Part shown: positions 24,250-32,831 of the stretch, one piece after another
Layout of the letters: each line of letters starts with the position of its first letter
Position numbering within the stretch: the first letter of the stretch is position 1
From: SIAF01 sp046152955
GTDB lineage: Bacteria; Planctomycetota; Planctomycetia; Planctomycetales; Planctomycetaceae
Reading direction: 5' to 3'
Assembly (NCBI GenBank): GCA_046152955.1
Contig: JBJXGA010000041.1
Span: 1 to 32,930, forward strand
Length of the DNA stretch: 32,930 nucleotides
Notes under the pieces: generated by a model
Databases searched by the model: none
What the model was told of the DNA's origin: nothing
Seen by the model: the letters and a program-made list of their open reading frames with translations, nothing else
Position numbers and translations under genes: made by a program

Positions 24250-27200
24250 TCATGCCCGGACCGCCTGCGCCTGCAGCTTGGCTTCGCGCTGCCGATCTCC
24301 CGTCGCGGGACGATGCTTCATGAACCACAGCACCAGCGGGCTGGCGATGTAGACCGTGCTGTACGTTCCTGCGACCGATCCGATCACCATGCAGAACGCA
24401 AACCCGTGAATCCCTTCTCCTCCCAGGATGTACAGGATCAGCACGGTAATGAACACGGTGAAGGCGGTGAGCAGCGTCCGGCTGAGAGTCTGGTTCACCG
24501 TCAGGTTGATCATCTCCCGCGTGATCTGCGGATTCTTTCCGCGGATTTCCCGCAGGCGATCGAAAATCACGATCGTGTCGTTGAGCGAGTACCCGACGAT
24601 CGTCAGGAACGCGGCAATCATCGGCATGTTGATTTTGAAATCGCTCAAGAGCAGGATCGGCCCCAGCGGCGTTTTCGATAGATAGGCCGCCAGCGCCACG
24701 CAGCCAACCGAGACCAACACGTCGTGCGCCAGGGCCACCACAGCAGCCAGGCCGAACACCATGCTTTCAAACCGCAGCCAGACGTAGGCCACAATGGCGA
24801 CCAGGCTGGCGATGATGGCGAGCAGCGCCGACTGCCGCGTTTCCGACGCCACGGAGCTTTCGAAGCTGGTCACTTCGTCGAACACCGGGGTCTCTTTCAT
24901 GGTCGCCTGAATCGTGGAGAGGGCCGCGTGCAGGTCTTCCGGTCCAATCCCCGCGGTCGCCCGCAGGGTCATCCCCGAGTATAGCTTGACGGACCCTTCC
25001 CGCGCCGTCATCCCCGGCCCCGCGGTCCCTTCCAGGACAAACAGCGAATCGGGATTGGAATAGGCCTGCTTGCCGTCGCGCTCGATGGCGCTCAGTTGTT
25101 CTTCCAGATACCGTGAAAACGTGGGGAGGGCGATTTTGTCGGGTTGTGACTGGTCGTTGGTGATCGTCAGTGCCACCTGCGTTCCACCGGCAAATCGGTC
25201 CACCGATGATGGCGGTTGGACTTCCGCGTCGTCTTCGGCCGGCTTCGCCTTCGTCGCGGCAATCGGAACCAGTTCGCCAAAATGCATGTCTTTGCGGACC
25301 AGGACTTCCGGAAACGTCTGGCTGACCTGGCTCTGGACGTCCTGGGGACTCAGGTTCCGCCCCTTTTCATTGGCGACCCGCAAACGAAAATAGGTTCCTT
25401 TGGCGATCTGCCCCGACGAACTCAATTCTTCCAGAGTGATGTTGCCGCCAAACGTCTTTTCCAGCGAGTCGCGCACATTATCAGCTTTTTGCGGCTCATT
25501 GAACTGCATCGTCACGGAGATCCCCCCCGCGAAGTCGATGTCATAATTCGCGTCGCCGCGCGCAAAGAGGGCCACCAACCCGGCCACGATCAGCACCAGG
25601 CTCGCCCCCGACGCGATCATCTGCTTGCCGACGAAATCAAAGTGCGTCTCTCCCACCAGACTCAACATCCGCAGTTTGCGGATCGTCCGCGACCGCTCCA
25701 GGATGTTCATGATCAGGCGGCTGAAGAGCACGGCAGTGAGCAGATTCAGGACCAGCCCGATGAACAGCGCCACCGCAAACCCCTTCACGGTTTCCGTCCC
25801 GATCAGGTACAGAATCACGGCAGTGATCAGCGTCGTGATGTTTGAGTCGAAGATCGCCGCAAACGCTTTGTCGAAACCGTTGTGGATCGCCATCCGCAGG
25901 CTGGCGCCGCGCTGCAGTTCTTCGCGCATGCGTTCGTAAATCAGCACGTTGGCATCGACTGCCATCCCCGCGCTGAGCACCAGCCCCGCCAGACCAGGGA
26001 GCGTGAACGCCGCCTTGACGCAGGCCATGATCGACACGATGAACAACAGGTTGAGGAGCAGCGCCAGGTCGGCCACCAGGCCCGCCGTGAAGTAATAGGC
26101 CGCCATAAACACCACCACCGCGATCGACGACACCCACAGCGCCATTTTCCCCTTGGACTGCACGTCGGAACCGAGCGTGGGGCTGATGGTGAACTCGCTG
26201 ATGGGGGTCGACTTGATCGGCACCGGCAACGCTCCCGCGTTGAGCACGCTCACCAGCGAGTCGACCTCGGCCTGGGTGAAACGCCCGCTCTCGATGACGC
26301 CATCCGCGCCGATCGGCTGTCTCACCGACGGTGCCGTAAACACTTCCCCATTGAGCATTACGGCCAGCCGGCGCGTCGACCCGTCCTTGCGCGGCGCATA
26401 GCGCGTCGTCAAATCCTGGAATAAGAACGCTCCCGTGCTGTTGAAGTGAAATCCGACTGCCGGCTTCCCGTTCTGGTCGTGGGTGGGGTTGGCCCGCTTG
26501 AGCAGCTTGCCGGTGATCTGCTTGCTTGAATCCGGCTCATTCAAAATCAGAACTTCCTTGAATCCGGGGGCTTTTCCGGCGCGCTGTCGCAGGGCGATTT
26601 GTGGATCGCCATCGAAATCGGTGTTGGGGATCTCCCGGCCTTGTTCATCTTTATTGGGAGCCACCGGCCGCCACTTAGCACGGACCTTCTCTCCGTCCCC
26701 CAGGACATCAACTCCCCGCGTTTTTTCCGCCCGCTGGATCAGAACGGCATGATCCTGCCGGTTGGCGACGATGGAAAATTCCAGGCTTCCCAACTGTGTA
26801 ATGTCCAGCTTCGTCTGCTCGACGATCGCCTGATCGGCACCTGGGAGAATGATCTCGATCCGCGTCCCGCCCAGGCGGCGGACGACGATTTCCTTCGTTC
26901 CCGAGGGATTGACGCGGCGGCTGACCGCCCCCACCAGCCGGTCCATCAGGTCGCTGTCGATGACAATCTGATCGTCCTTGGCCTTCGCTTCGTCGATTTC
27001 ATAAACGAGGTTCGTTCCCCCGATCAGGTCGATGCCGTAGCTGATGGCGTTGTTCCACCGCGACAGGTCAAACGTCGTTTCGTTCAGAACGTCAACGTCG
27101 TGGTCCCGGGAGAGCACCCACCGCCCATCGACCCGCTCGATGTCGTCGGGCGCCAGTTCCACCTGAGTCAGCGTTTCGTCCGTATCGGCGTGTTTGCGCA

Positions 27201-27474
27201 CGGCCAGATCGGTCTCCGGATCGACCCCCGCCTTGGTTTTGGAATACGGAACGTATTCCCCCTCGGCGTCCTGATAGGCGCGGCGCTCGGTCTGCACGAT
27301 TGCCAGGGCGAACGGCAACAGCGCCAGAAACACGCTGAGCAGCACCCAGCTCAGCGCGGCGGAATACTCCCGCACCTTCAGGTAGCGGCAGATCCCAATC
27401 CCCAGCGCAACGGGGGCGACGAAGAACACCAGCAGCCAGCAAAAGCCGGTCAAGAAACCATACAGTGAGGTCAT
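24250..27474 (-). CDS. secDF: Protein-export membrane protein SecDF (SecD-SecF fusion)
   Basis: A protein of 1074 residues from ATG 27474 with GGAG upstream. It uses the proton gradient to help SecYEG complete protein translocation. Two extra N-terminal membrane segments precede the SecD part. SecD: YGIDLIGGTNLVYEI and IEIILPG in the large periplasmic domain, then GMAVDANVLIYERMREE and FDSNITTLITAVILYLIG in the membrane half. SecF: IDFAGGISVTMQF, YVWLRFESMVFG, GYSLNDTIVIFDRLRE, NQTLSRTLLTAFTVF and LYILGGEGIHGFAF. The conserved Asp residues of the proton path (VDAN, NDTIVIFDR) are present. A long insertion with Lys/Asp-rich sequence lies in the SecF periplasmic part. The total is well above the ~740 residues of Bacillus SecDF. 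It is 71 bases downstream of yajC in one tgt-yajC-secDF unit. Confidence 0.97.
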   Translation of the reverse strand: MTSLYGFLTGFCWLLVFFVAPVALGIGICRYLKVREYSAALSWVLLSVFLALLPFALAIVQTERRAYQDAEGEYVPYSKTKAGVDPETDLAVRKHADTDETLTQVELAPDDIERVDGRWVLSRDHDVDVLNETTFDLSRWNNAISYGIDLIGGTNLVYEIDEAKAKDDQIVIDSDLMDRLVGAVSRRVNPSGTKEIVVRRLGGTRIEIILPGADQAIVEQTKLDITQLGSLEFSIVANRQDHAVLIQRAEKTRGVDVLGDGEKVRAKWRPVAPNKDEQGREIPNTDFDGDPQIALRQRAGKAPGFKEVLILNEPDSSKQITGKLLKRANPTHDQNGKPAVGFHFNSTGAFLFQDLTTRYAPRKDGSTRRLAVMLNGEVFTAPSVRQPIGADGVIESGRFTQAEVDSLVSVLNAGALPVPIKSTPISEFTISPTLGSDVQSKGKMALWVSSIAVVVFMAAYYFTAGLVADLALLLNLLFIVSIMACVKAAFTLPGLAGLVLSAGMAVDANVLIYERMREELQRGASLRMAIHNGFDKAFAAIFDSNITTLITAVILYLIGTETVKGFAVALFIGLVLNLLTAVLFSRLIMNILERSRTIRKLRMLSLVGETHFDFVGKQMIASGASLVLIVAGLVALFARGDANYDIDFAGGISVTMQFNEPQKADNVRDSLEKTFGGNITLEELSSSGQIAKGTYFRLRVANEKGRNLSPQDVQSQVSQTFPEVLVRKDMHFGELVPIAATKAKPAEDDAEVQPPSSVDRFAGGTQVALTITNDQSQPDKIALPTFSRYLEEQLSAIERDGKQAYSNPDSLFVLEGTAGPGMTAREGSVKLYSGMTLRATAGIGPEDLHAALSTIQATMKETPVFDEVTSFESSVASETRQSALLAIIASLVAIVAYVWLRFESMVFGLAAVVALAHDVLVSVGCVALAAYLSKTPLGPILLLSDFKINMPMIAAFLTIVGYSLNDTIVIFDRLREIRGKNPQITREMINLTVNQTLSRTLLTAFTVFITVLILYILGGEGIHGFAFCMVIGSVAGTYSTVYIASPLVLWFMKHRPATGDRQREAKLQAQAVRA

Positions 27475-27545
27475 GGAACTCCATCCTGTGAAGACCGGTC
27501 GCTCACGACGCCGTCGCTGCGACCGCAATCAATCCCCTGGCGGGG

Positions 27546-27911
27546 CTAGGTTTTATTTTCGGAAGGACTCTCGGACTCGCCGCTGACGGCCAGCACGCGC
27601 TGCACGCTGCTGCGGACCACGCGCAGACGGGTGTTGTCTTCCACCTTGAGCGTGACCTCCTGTCCATCCGCGCTGATATTGGCGATCGTCCCGATGATCC
27701 CGCCGATCGTCACCACTTTGTCGTTCTTTTTGAGCGCCGCCAGCATCGACTCGCGGGTTGCCTGCTCACGCCGTTGCGGCCGAATCAGGAGAAAATAGAA
27801 AACAATGATGATCAGAATGAAGGGGGAAAACTGGATCAGATCCGCGAAGGGGAGCGCTCCGTTTTTTTGTTCTTCTTCCGCCAACAACGACACTGCGGTC
27901 ATCCAATCCAT
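27546..27911 (-). CDS. yajC: Preprotein translocase subunit YajC
   Basis: A protein of 121 residues. A single N-terminal membrane segment (FSPFILIIIVFYFLLIRPQRR) is followed by the YajC signature: LKKNDKVVTIGGIIGTIANI and VTLKVEDNTRLRVVRSSVQRVL. It forms an accessory complex with SecDF in the inner membrane. It lies between tgt and secDF as in many bacteria. The 259-base gap back to tgt (27912-28170) holds several C/G-rich inverted stretches, for example CCCC-TGGCGA-GGGG near 28031, but no gene. Confidence 0.96.
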   Translation of the reverse strand: MDWMTAVSLLAEEEQKNGALPFADLIQFSPFILIIIVFYFLLIRPQRREQATRESMLAALKKNDKVVTIGGIIGTIANISADGQEVTLKVEDNTRLRVVRSSVQRVLAVSGESESPSENKT

Positions 27912-28170
27912 GTCTCATTCCCAATCGTTTCGTACATTATCCAAACGAGCCGGAAGCGTTCGGGCTCGTGCCAGCCGGGGTTTTTGGGGTCGCCATCTGC
28001 CACGCCGATCGCCCCCCACCGGGCCAAGTCCCCCTGGCGAGGGGCAAAAAACGCGCCGGCTCCTGGTCACTGGGGCGCCGGAACGCTTTCCGCAACGGCT
28101 GGCGCCGCTGCATGATCCGTCCCTTGAGCCGCACAAAATGCCCAACCTCTCTGGACCGACTGCGCGTATC

Positions 28171-29301
28171 TTAGAGAGTGTCTTTCCATCGGGCAAGGTG
28201 AACCGCGCGAAACTCGTCGCTGCGCCCCTCCACAATCGCCTGCCGCATCTCCCCCAGCAGCCGCTGGTAATACGCCACGTTGTGCCAGGAAACCAGGATC
28301 GGTCCCAGCATCTCTTTCACCAGGAACAGGTGCCGCAAATAGCCGCGGCTGAACTGCCGGCACACGGCGCACGGGCATTCCGGATCCAGGGGCCGGTCAT
28401 CGAGCTGAAATGCCCGATTTCTCAGCCGCAGCGGTCCCGAACCGGTAAACGCCATGGCGTTGCGGCCGTTGCGGGTGGGGAGCACGCAGTCAAACAGGTC
28501 GATCCCCCGCAAGACCCCCTCGACCAGGTCGATGGGGCGTCCCACCCCCATCAGGTAGCGCGGTTTGTCACGGGGGAGGAGGGGAACGGTCCAATCCAAC
28601 GTCGTGTACATCTGGTCGGGTGATTCTCCGACGCTCAGCCCCCCCACGGCGTATCCGGGGAAGTCGAGGGGGAGCAGCCCCTCCGCGGACCGCTCGCGCA
28701 GCCTGCGGTTGGTCCCCCCCTGGACGATGCCGAACAGCGCCTGGTCGGTGCGCTGCTGCGCCTCGCGGCAGCGCGCTCCCCAGCGCGTGGTCCGGTCGAC
28801 CGCGAGCTGCAACCGCTCCCAAGGGACGTCATGCGGGGGGCATTCGTCCAGAGACATGATGCAGTCGGCCCCGAGTTGCTCCTGAATCCGGATGGCCCGT
28901 TCCGGGGACAATTCGAGCAGGCTGCCGTCGAGGTGCGAGCGGAAGACCACTTGCTGTTCGTCGAGTGTTGACAGCTTCGCCAGACTGAAGACTTGAAACC
29001 CGCCGCTGTCAGTGAGGATTGGGCCGTCCCAACCCATGAACTGATGCAGGCCGCCAAAGTGAGCGACCACTTCGGCCCCTGGCCGAAGTGCCAGGTGATA
29101 GGTGTTGGCGAGCACCATCCGGACACCGGCGTCGCGAAGCTGCTGGGGGGTCAGCCCTTTGACCGTCGCCAGCGTTCCGACCGGCATGAAGCCGGGGGTC
29201 TCGACGCTTCCGTGGGGGGTCTGCCACCGTCCAGCGCGCGCCCCGGTGAGGGGGTCGGTGAACTCCAGTTCAAACCGGAACGGTGTCGAGGCGGGGGGCA
29301 C
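28171..29301 (-). CDS. tgt: tRNA-guanine transglycosylase (queuine tRNA-ribosyltransferase)
   Basis: A protein of 376 residues when started at GTG 29301. It exchanges guanine-34 in GUN anticodons for the queuosine precursor preQ1. Seen: the opening FRFELEFTDPLTGARAG, ETPGFMPVGT, the catalytic-Asp segment ILTDSGGFQVFSL, GGLSVGE, FDCVLPTRNGRNAMAF with the second Asp, and the zinc site CPCAVCRQFSRGYLRHLF completed by the His in LVSWHN. I chose GTG 29301 because it puts the conserved start seven residues in and gives the usual length. The frame stays open to a TTG at 29397, but that extension runs across two perfect palindromes and has no family similarity. It heads the tgt-yajC-secDF block. Confidence 0.95.
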   Translation of the reverse strand: MPPASTPFRFELEFTDPLTGARAGRWQTPHGSVETPGFMPVGTLATVKGLTPQQLRDAGVRMVLANTYHLALRPGAEVVAHFGGLHQFMGWDGPILTDSGGFQVFSLAKLSTLDEQQVVFRSHLDGSLLELSPERAIRIQEQLGADCIMSLDECPPHDVPWERLQLAVDRTTRWGARCREAQQRTDQALFGIVQGGTNRRLRERSAEGLLPLDFPGYAVGGLSVGESPDQMYTTLDWTVPLLPRDKPRYLMGVGRPIDLVEGVLRGIDLFDCVLPTRNGRNAMAFTGSGPLRLRNRAFQLDDRPLDPECPCAVCRQFSRGYLRHLFLVKEMLGPILVSWHNVAYYQRLLGEMRQAIVEGRSDEFRAVHLARWKDTL

Positions 29302-29352
29302 TGGGGGGACTCTAGGGCCTGGCGATAAATGATTCCAGGACGTAGTATCCGC

Positions 29353-29424
29353 GCCCCCTGAGGGGCAATACAAGTCACCCGGCGGGTTCCCCGCCAAGCG
29401 TGCGACCGGCGTCAGCCGGCCGGT
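29353..29424. repeat. Cluster of three small palindromes between csrA and tgt
   Basis: GCCCC-CTGA-GGGGC (29353-29366), GGCGGG-TTC-CCCGCC (29381-29395) and ACCGGCGTCAGCCGGCCGGT (29405-29424, nested stems) follow each other within 72 bases. They lie just downstream of csrA and upstream of tgt. They may end the csrA transcript or be interspersed repeats like those at 8.3 kb. They also argue that this stretch is not coding. Confidence 0.65.
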
Positions 29425-29441
29425 GGTTCAATCAATCCCAA

Positions 29442-29693
29442 TTACCCGGCCGGTTTGGAGTTGCGGCGATTGGGGAATTTGCTGGCGACGGCGGCCATTT
29501 CCGCCGGATCCACTCCCTGAGCGCGCAGATTCTCCCTCTGGATCGCTTCGTACACTTCCTGCCGGTGTACGGGGATCGTCTCGGGCGCCTGAATGCCCAG
29601 CCGTACTTTGTCGCCACGGATATCCACCACGGTGATGACGATGTTATCACCAATGATGATGCTTTCGTCGCGTTGTCTCGACAGGACGAGCAT
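29442..29693 (-). CDS. csrA: Carbon storage regulator CsrA
   Basis: A protein of 83 residues, slightly longer than the ~61 of E. coli CsrA because of a charged C-terminal tail. It is a dimeric RNA-binding translational regulator that recognises GGA motifs in leader hairpins. Conserved residues: MLVLSR (Leu4, Arg6), the core IRGDKVRLGIQAP, and VHRQEVY with the RNA-contacting Arg44. Both RNA-binding edges are intact. A very strong ribosome binding site stands 8 bases before the ATG. It is directly downstream of cstA on the same strand, after a 326-base gap. In E. coli, CsrA represses cstA translation, so the placement may have regulatory meaning. Confidence 0.97.
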   Translation of the reverse strand: MLVLSRQRDESIIIGDNIVITVVDIRGDKVRLGIQAPETIPVHRQEVYEAIQRENLRAQGVDPAEMAAVASKFPNRRNSKPAG

Positions 29694-30019
29694 CTTGCCC
29701 TCTCCTTACATCATGCAAAGGATCTATGGGATGGCTGCGATCGAGAGGGGCCAAATCCTGGCCTCTGCCGCAGTTCTTTATATGTCGGTCGCAGCGTTCC
29801 TAGAATCGTACGTGTGCGCTCGCCGCTACTTCGGTAGTGAAGATCGTCACCGGGCGGAGCAGGGAACAGCGGCAAGGGGCAAAAACCCCGTTCGGCGTCA
29901 CAGCCCGGCGCGGGCGCAACGGTTGTTCCGGGAATTCGGGGGGAATCCCCCCCGAGTCGCCTCTCCGTGACGGCCGCCGAGAGGGAGTCTTCCTGAAGTC
30001 TCGCCGACCGGTTGCCGAA
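29694..30019 (-). promoter_or_regulatory. csrA leader and upstream region
   Basis: A gap of 326 bases between cstA and csrA with no supportable gene. Next to csrA is a near-perfect Shine-Dalgarno, AAGGAGA (29701-29707, minus strand), 8 bases from the ATG. Further up lies CGGGG-TTTTTG-CCCC (29876-29890), and an 8-pair GC hairpin follows at 29936-29955. A csrA promoter must lie here, but no box pair is convincing. The Shine-Dalgarno itself contains GGA, so CsrA autoregulation is possible. Confidence 0.45.
29936..29955 (-). terminator. Strong GC hairpin after cstA
   Basis: TCGGGGGG, loop AATC, CCCCCCGA: a perfect 8-pair stem starting 64 bases past the cstA stop codon. No T-run follows on the minus strand, so it may stabilise the cstA 3' end or separate cstA from csrA more than act as a classic terminator. 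Confidence 0.45.
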
Positions 30020-31795
30020 CTACGCCGGCGCCGGACTCCGGAGCGAACCGGTTGCCGGTGGACTTCCCAGCCCGGAGAGGACGATCCGCGCGGCCTCGGC
30101 CAGCATCAACCCCCCCAATGTCGCCAGAACCAGCGCCACCCACGGGACCGGATTGTTTACCGGCGTCAATGTTCGCGTTTCGATCGCCTGCGCCAGTCCG
30201 GCCCCCAGCGGCCACAGAATCCGCACTAGAGCCCACATGCTCATGGCATACATCCAGACGCAGGGGAGACCCGTCACGGCCAGCACCCACTTCGCCCGGT
30301 AGGTGCGCCACAGCCAAACCGTCACCCCCAGCAGCGTCAGCGCGGCCAGCAACTGGTTGCTGGCGCCGAACAGATTCCAGAAAATCAGCCACGCCGGGCG
30401 ACCTTTGGCGTCGGTCGGCTGCCAGATCAGAAACAGCAGCGGAACGCCCGCCGTCAATCCGGTCGCCAGCCAGCGCCCCACCCAGTTCTGCATCCCGGTC
30501 AGTTCCTGCAGGATGTACCTTCCCAGCCGCGTGCAAACGTCCAGCGTGTCGTAAACGAACGTCGTGAAGGCCATCAAACCAAACGAGACGCCAAACGCGG
30601 CGGGAACGCCGATCACCCCCATGAAACTGCCGATCCCGCGGGCGTACAGAAAATTGGGTTTGGGCTGCCCGCCAGCAACCAGCGGGGACGACTCGGGCAA
30701 CATCATCACACAACACAGGGAAACGATCGCCACCATCGCCTCCAGCAGCATCGCCCCGTACCCGATCAGCCGCGCATCCGGCTCACGCTGCAACTGTTTT
30801 GAAGTTGTCCCCGAGGCGATGATCGAATGAAATCCCGAACAGGCGCCGCAGGCGATGGTGATGAAGAGCAGGGGAAACAGCGGTTGGATCGTCCCGTCCG
30901 CTGCCGTCACTTCAAAGCCGCGGAACATCGGATATTCAATCGACTGCCCCCCCAGCACGATCCCCAGCATGCCGGTGAACAGGGCGATGTACAGGAAGTA
31001 ACCCCCCAGGTGCCCGCGGGGCTGCAAGAGCAGCCACATCGGCAGCACCGAAGCAATCAGGCAGTACACCAGGAGTGCTACGTTCCAGGTCGTCTGTGCC
31101 GACCCCTTTTCCAGCCCGAATACCTCTGACACGTCGAACGGGATGAACTGTCCGACCCAGATGGACACTCCCACCAGCGGCAGAAAGATCACTGTCGCCA
31201 GCCCCACGCTCATCTTCGTGTACCGCAGACAAAGCCCCATGATGATCGGCAGCGCCAGGTACAAAAGCGAGGAGGTGGCGATCCCTCCCCCGCTGATCTT
31301 TTCGCCATTCTCCAGTTCCTGCACCCCCAGAAACGAACTGGCCGTGACGTCGGTGAAGGCCACGATGATGTACACCAGCGCCAGCCAGACGAACGACAGA
31401 AACAGGAGGTAACTCCGGCGGCTCATGTGGTCGCGGACCACCTCGGCGATGGACCGCGCCTTGTGGCGGATCGACGCCACCAGCGCCGTAAAGTCGTGGA
31501 CGCCGCCGATGAAGATCGATCCCACCAGAATCCAGATCAGCGCCGGCAGCCATCCAAACATGACCCCCGCCAGGATCGGTCCCACAATCGGCCCGGCAGC
31601 GGCGATCGCGGAAAAATGCTGGCTGAGCAGGAACTTGGACTCGATCGGCGCATAGTCGACGTCATCGCGCAATTCGACCGCCGGAGTCTGCGCCTCGGGG
31701 CGCAATCCCAATAGTCGGGCCAACACCCGTCCATACGTCAAGTACGCCGTCACCAGACAGACGGCGGAAATCGACACAATCGCCAACAGGTTCAT
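30020..31795 (-). CDS. cstA: Carbon starvation protein CstA (peptide/pyruvate transporter family)
   Basis: A membrane protein of 591 residues from ATG 31795 with GGAG 11 bases upstream; the longer open frame runs into the acs gene on the other strand and is rejected. Many membrane segments are seen, starting MNLLAIVSISAVCLVTAYL. Family landmarks: DYAPIESKFLLSQHFSAIAAAGPIVGP, GGVHDF, YIALFTGMLG, ITIACGACSGFHSIIASGTTSKQL, and NLFGASNQLLAALTL. CstA-type carriers take up peptides or pyruvate when carbon is scarce. Divergent acs (acetate activation) and downstream csrA make this a carbon-starvation neighbourhood. Confidence 0.95.
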   Translation of the reverse strand: MNLLAIVSISAVCLVTAYLTYGRVLARLLGLRPEAQTPAVELRDDVDYAPIESKFLLSQHFSAIAAAGPIVGPILAGVMFGWLPALIWILVGSIFIGGVHDFTALVASIRHKARSIAEVVRDHMSRRSYLLFLSFVWLALVYIIVAFTDVTASSFLGVQELENGEKISGGGIATSSLLYLALPIIMGLCLRYTKMSVGLATVIFLPLVGVSIWVGQFIPFDVSEVFGLEKGSAQTTWNVALLVYCLIASVLPMWLLLQPRGHLGGYFLYIALFTGMLGIVLGGQSIEYPMFRGFEVTAADGTIQPLFPLLFITIACGACSGFHSIIASGTTSKQLQREPDARLIGYGAMLLEAMVAIVSLCCVMMLPESSPLVAGGQPKPNFLYARGIGSFMGVIGVPAAFGVSFGLMAFTTFVYDTLDVCTRLGRYILQELTGMQNWVGRWLATGLTAGVPLLFLIWQPTDAKGRPAWLIFWNLFGASNQLLAALTLLGVTVWLWRTYRAKWVLAVTGLPCVWMYAMSMWALVRILWPLGAGLAQAIETRTLTPVNNPVPWVALVLATLGGLMLAEAARIVLSGLGSPPATGSLRSPAPA

Positions 31796-31985
31796 TTGTC
31801 GCGGCGCTCCAATGGTCAGTCGCTGATTTGACCCGGTCCTTGAGCTTATCGCAAACCGCCACCCAGGGGAACGCCGGTCGGAGGTTCCCCGGTGGAACCA
31901 GCCCGCCAGTCGGCGGTTGATTTTCGAAGTTGCTCGCGCTAAGATCGGGGCTCGACAAATCTCGGAAAAATCAGGAGTTGCGCAG
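31796..31985. promoter_or_regulatory. Divergent cstA/acs control region
   Basis: A region of 190 bases carrying both promoters. On the cstA side the leader contains two GGA motifs, AAGGACC (around 31837-31841) and TTGGAGC (around 31807-31811), the latter being the ribosome binding site. GGA motifs 29 bases apart, one over the Shine-Dalgarno, are the arrangement CsrA uses to block translation; this is a suggestion only. The acs side has AGGAG at 31973-31977, 8 bases before its ATG. No clear -35/-10 pair was picked. Confidence 0.35.
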
Positions 31986-32831
31986 ATGGACAACGGTTCC
32001 GGTGGCGGCATCACCAGTATCCTGCAGGAGACGCGGACGTTCCCCCCGGCGGCGGAATTCAGCGCCGCGGCTCACATTCAGTCCGAGGCACAATATTTTG
32101 AAATGTGGCAGCGTGCCAAGGACGATCCGACCGGTTTTTGGGGAGAATTGGCCAACCAATTGCACTGGTTCCGCAAATGGGACAAGGTGTTTCAGGGGGA
32201 GATGCCCAACACCCAATGGTTCGTCGGTGGCCGGATCAACGCCTCGTACAACTGCCTCGACCGGCACCTGTCAACCTGGCGCAAGAACAAAGCGGCCATC
32301 ATCTGGGAAGGCGAGCCGGGAGACACCCGCGTCCTCACCTATCAGGATCTGCATCGCGAAGTGTGCCGCTTCGCCAATGTCCTCAAGAAGTTGGGAATTC
32401 AGACCGGCGATCGGGTGACGCTGTACATGCCGATGATCCCCGAGCTGGCGATCGCCATGCTGGCTTGCGCCCGGATCGGCGCGCCGCATTCGATCATCTT
32501 TGGCGGGTTCAGCGCCGACGCGGTCGCCGAACGGAATAATGACGCCCAGGCGAAACTGGTGGTCACCGCCGACGGAGGCTGGCGGCGGGGCAAGGAGATC
32601 GAGCTGAAGAACTCCGTGGACGTGAGCCTCGAGAAATCGCCGACGGTCGAACACGTGGTGGTTGTCCGCCGCACCGGCTCGCCGGTCCGCATGGAACCGG
32701 GACGCGACTACTGGTGGCACGACCTGATGGAAGAGGCCAGTGCCGAATGTGATCCGGTCGAGCTCGACAGCGAGCATCCCCTGTTCATCCTCTACACCTC
32801 CGGCAGCACCAGAGCAGAACCGGTAGCGTGA
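31986..32831 (+). CDS. acs: Acetyl-CoA synthetase, N-terminal part, broken at 32811
   Basis: The frame codes 281 residues; a full Acs has about 650. The reaction is acetate + ATP + CoA to acetyl-CoA via acetyl-AMP. Visible and intact: the N-terminal Acs domain (FGELANQLHWF-like segment, WFVGGRINASYNCLDRHL), RVLTYQDLHREVCRFANVL, YMPMIPELAIAMLACARIGAPHSIIFGGFSADA, and VVTADGGWRRGKEIELK. It ends at the phosphate-binding loop FILYTSGST (Thr275). Where G-K-P-K-G must follow, the sequence reads R-A-E-P-V-A and a stop. ATG 31986 has AGGAG 8 bases upstream. The change is abrupt with no frame recoverable afterwards, so it is either an insertion in the gene or a join artefact at the sequence end. Confidence 0.9.
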   Translation: MDNGSGGGITSILQETRTFPPAAEFSAAAHIQSEAQYFEMWQRAKDDPTGFWGELANQLHWFRKWDKVFQGEMPNTQWFVGGRINASYNCLDRHLSTWRKNKAAIIWEGEPGDTRVLTYQDLHREVCRFANVLKKLGIQTGDRVTLYMPMIPELAIAMLACARIGAPHSIIFGGFSADAVAERNNDAQAKLVVTADGGWRRGKEIELKNSVDVSLEKSPTVEHVVVVRRTGSPVRMEPGRDYWWHDLMEEASAECDPVELDSEHPLFILYTSGSTRAEPVA

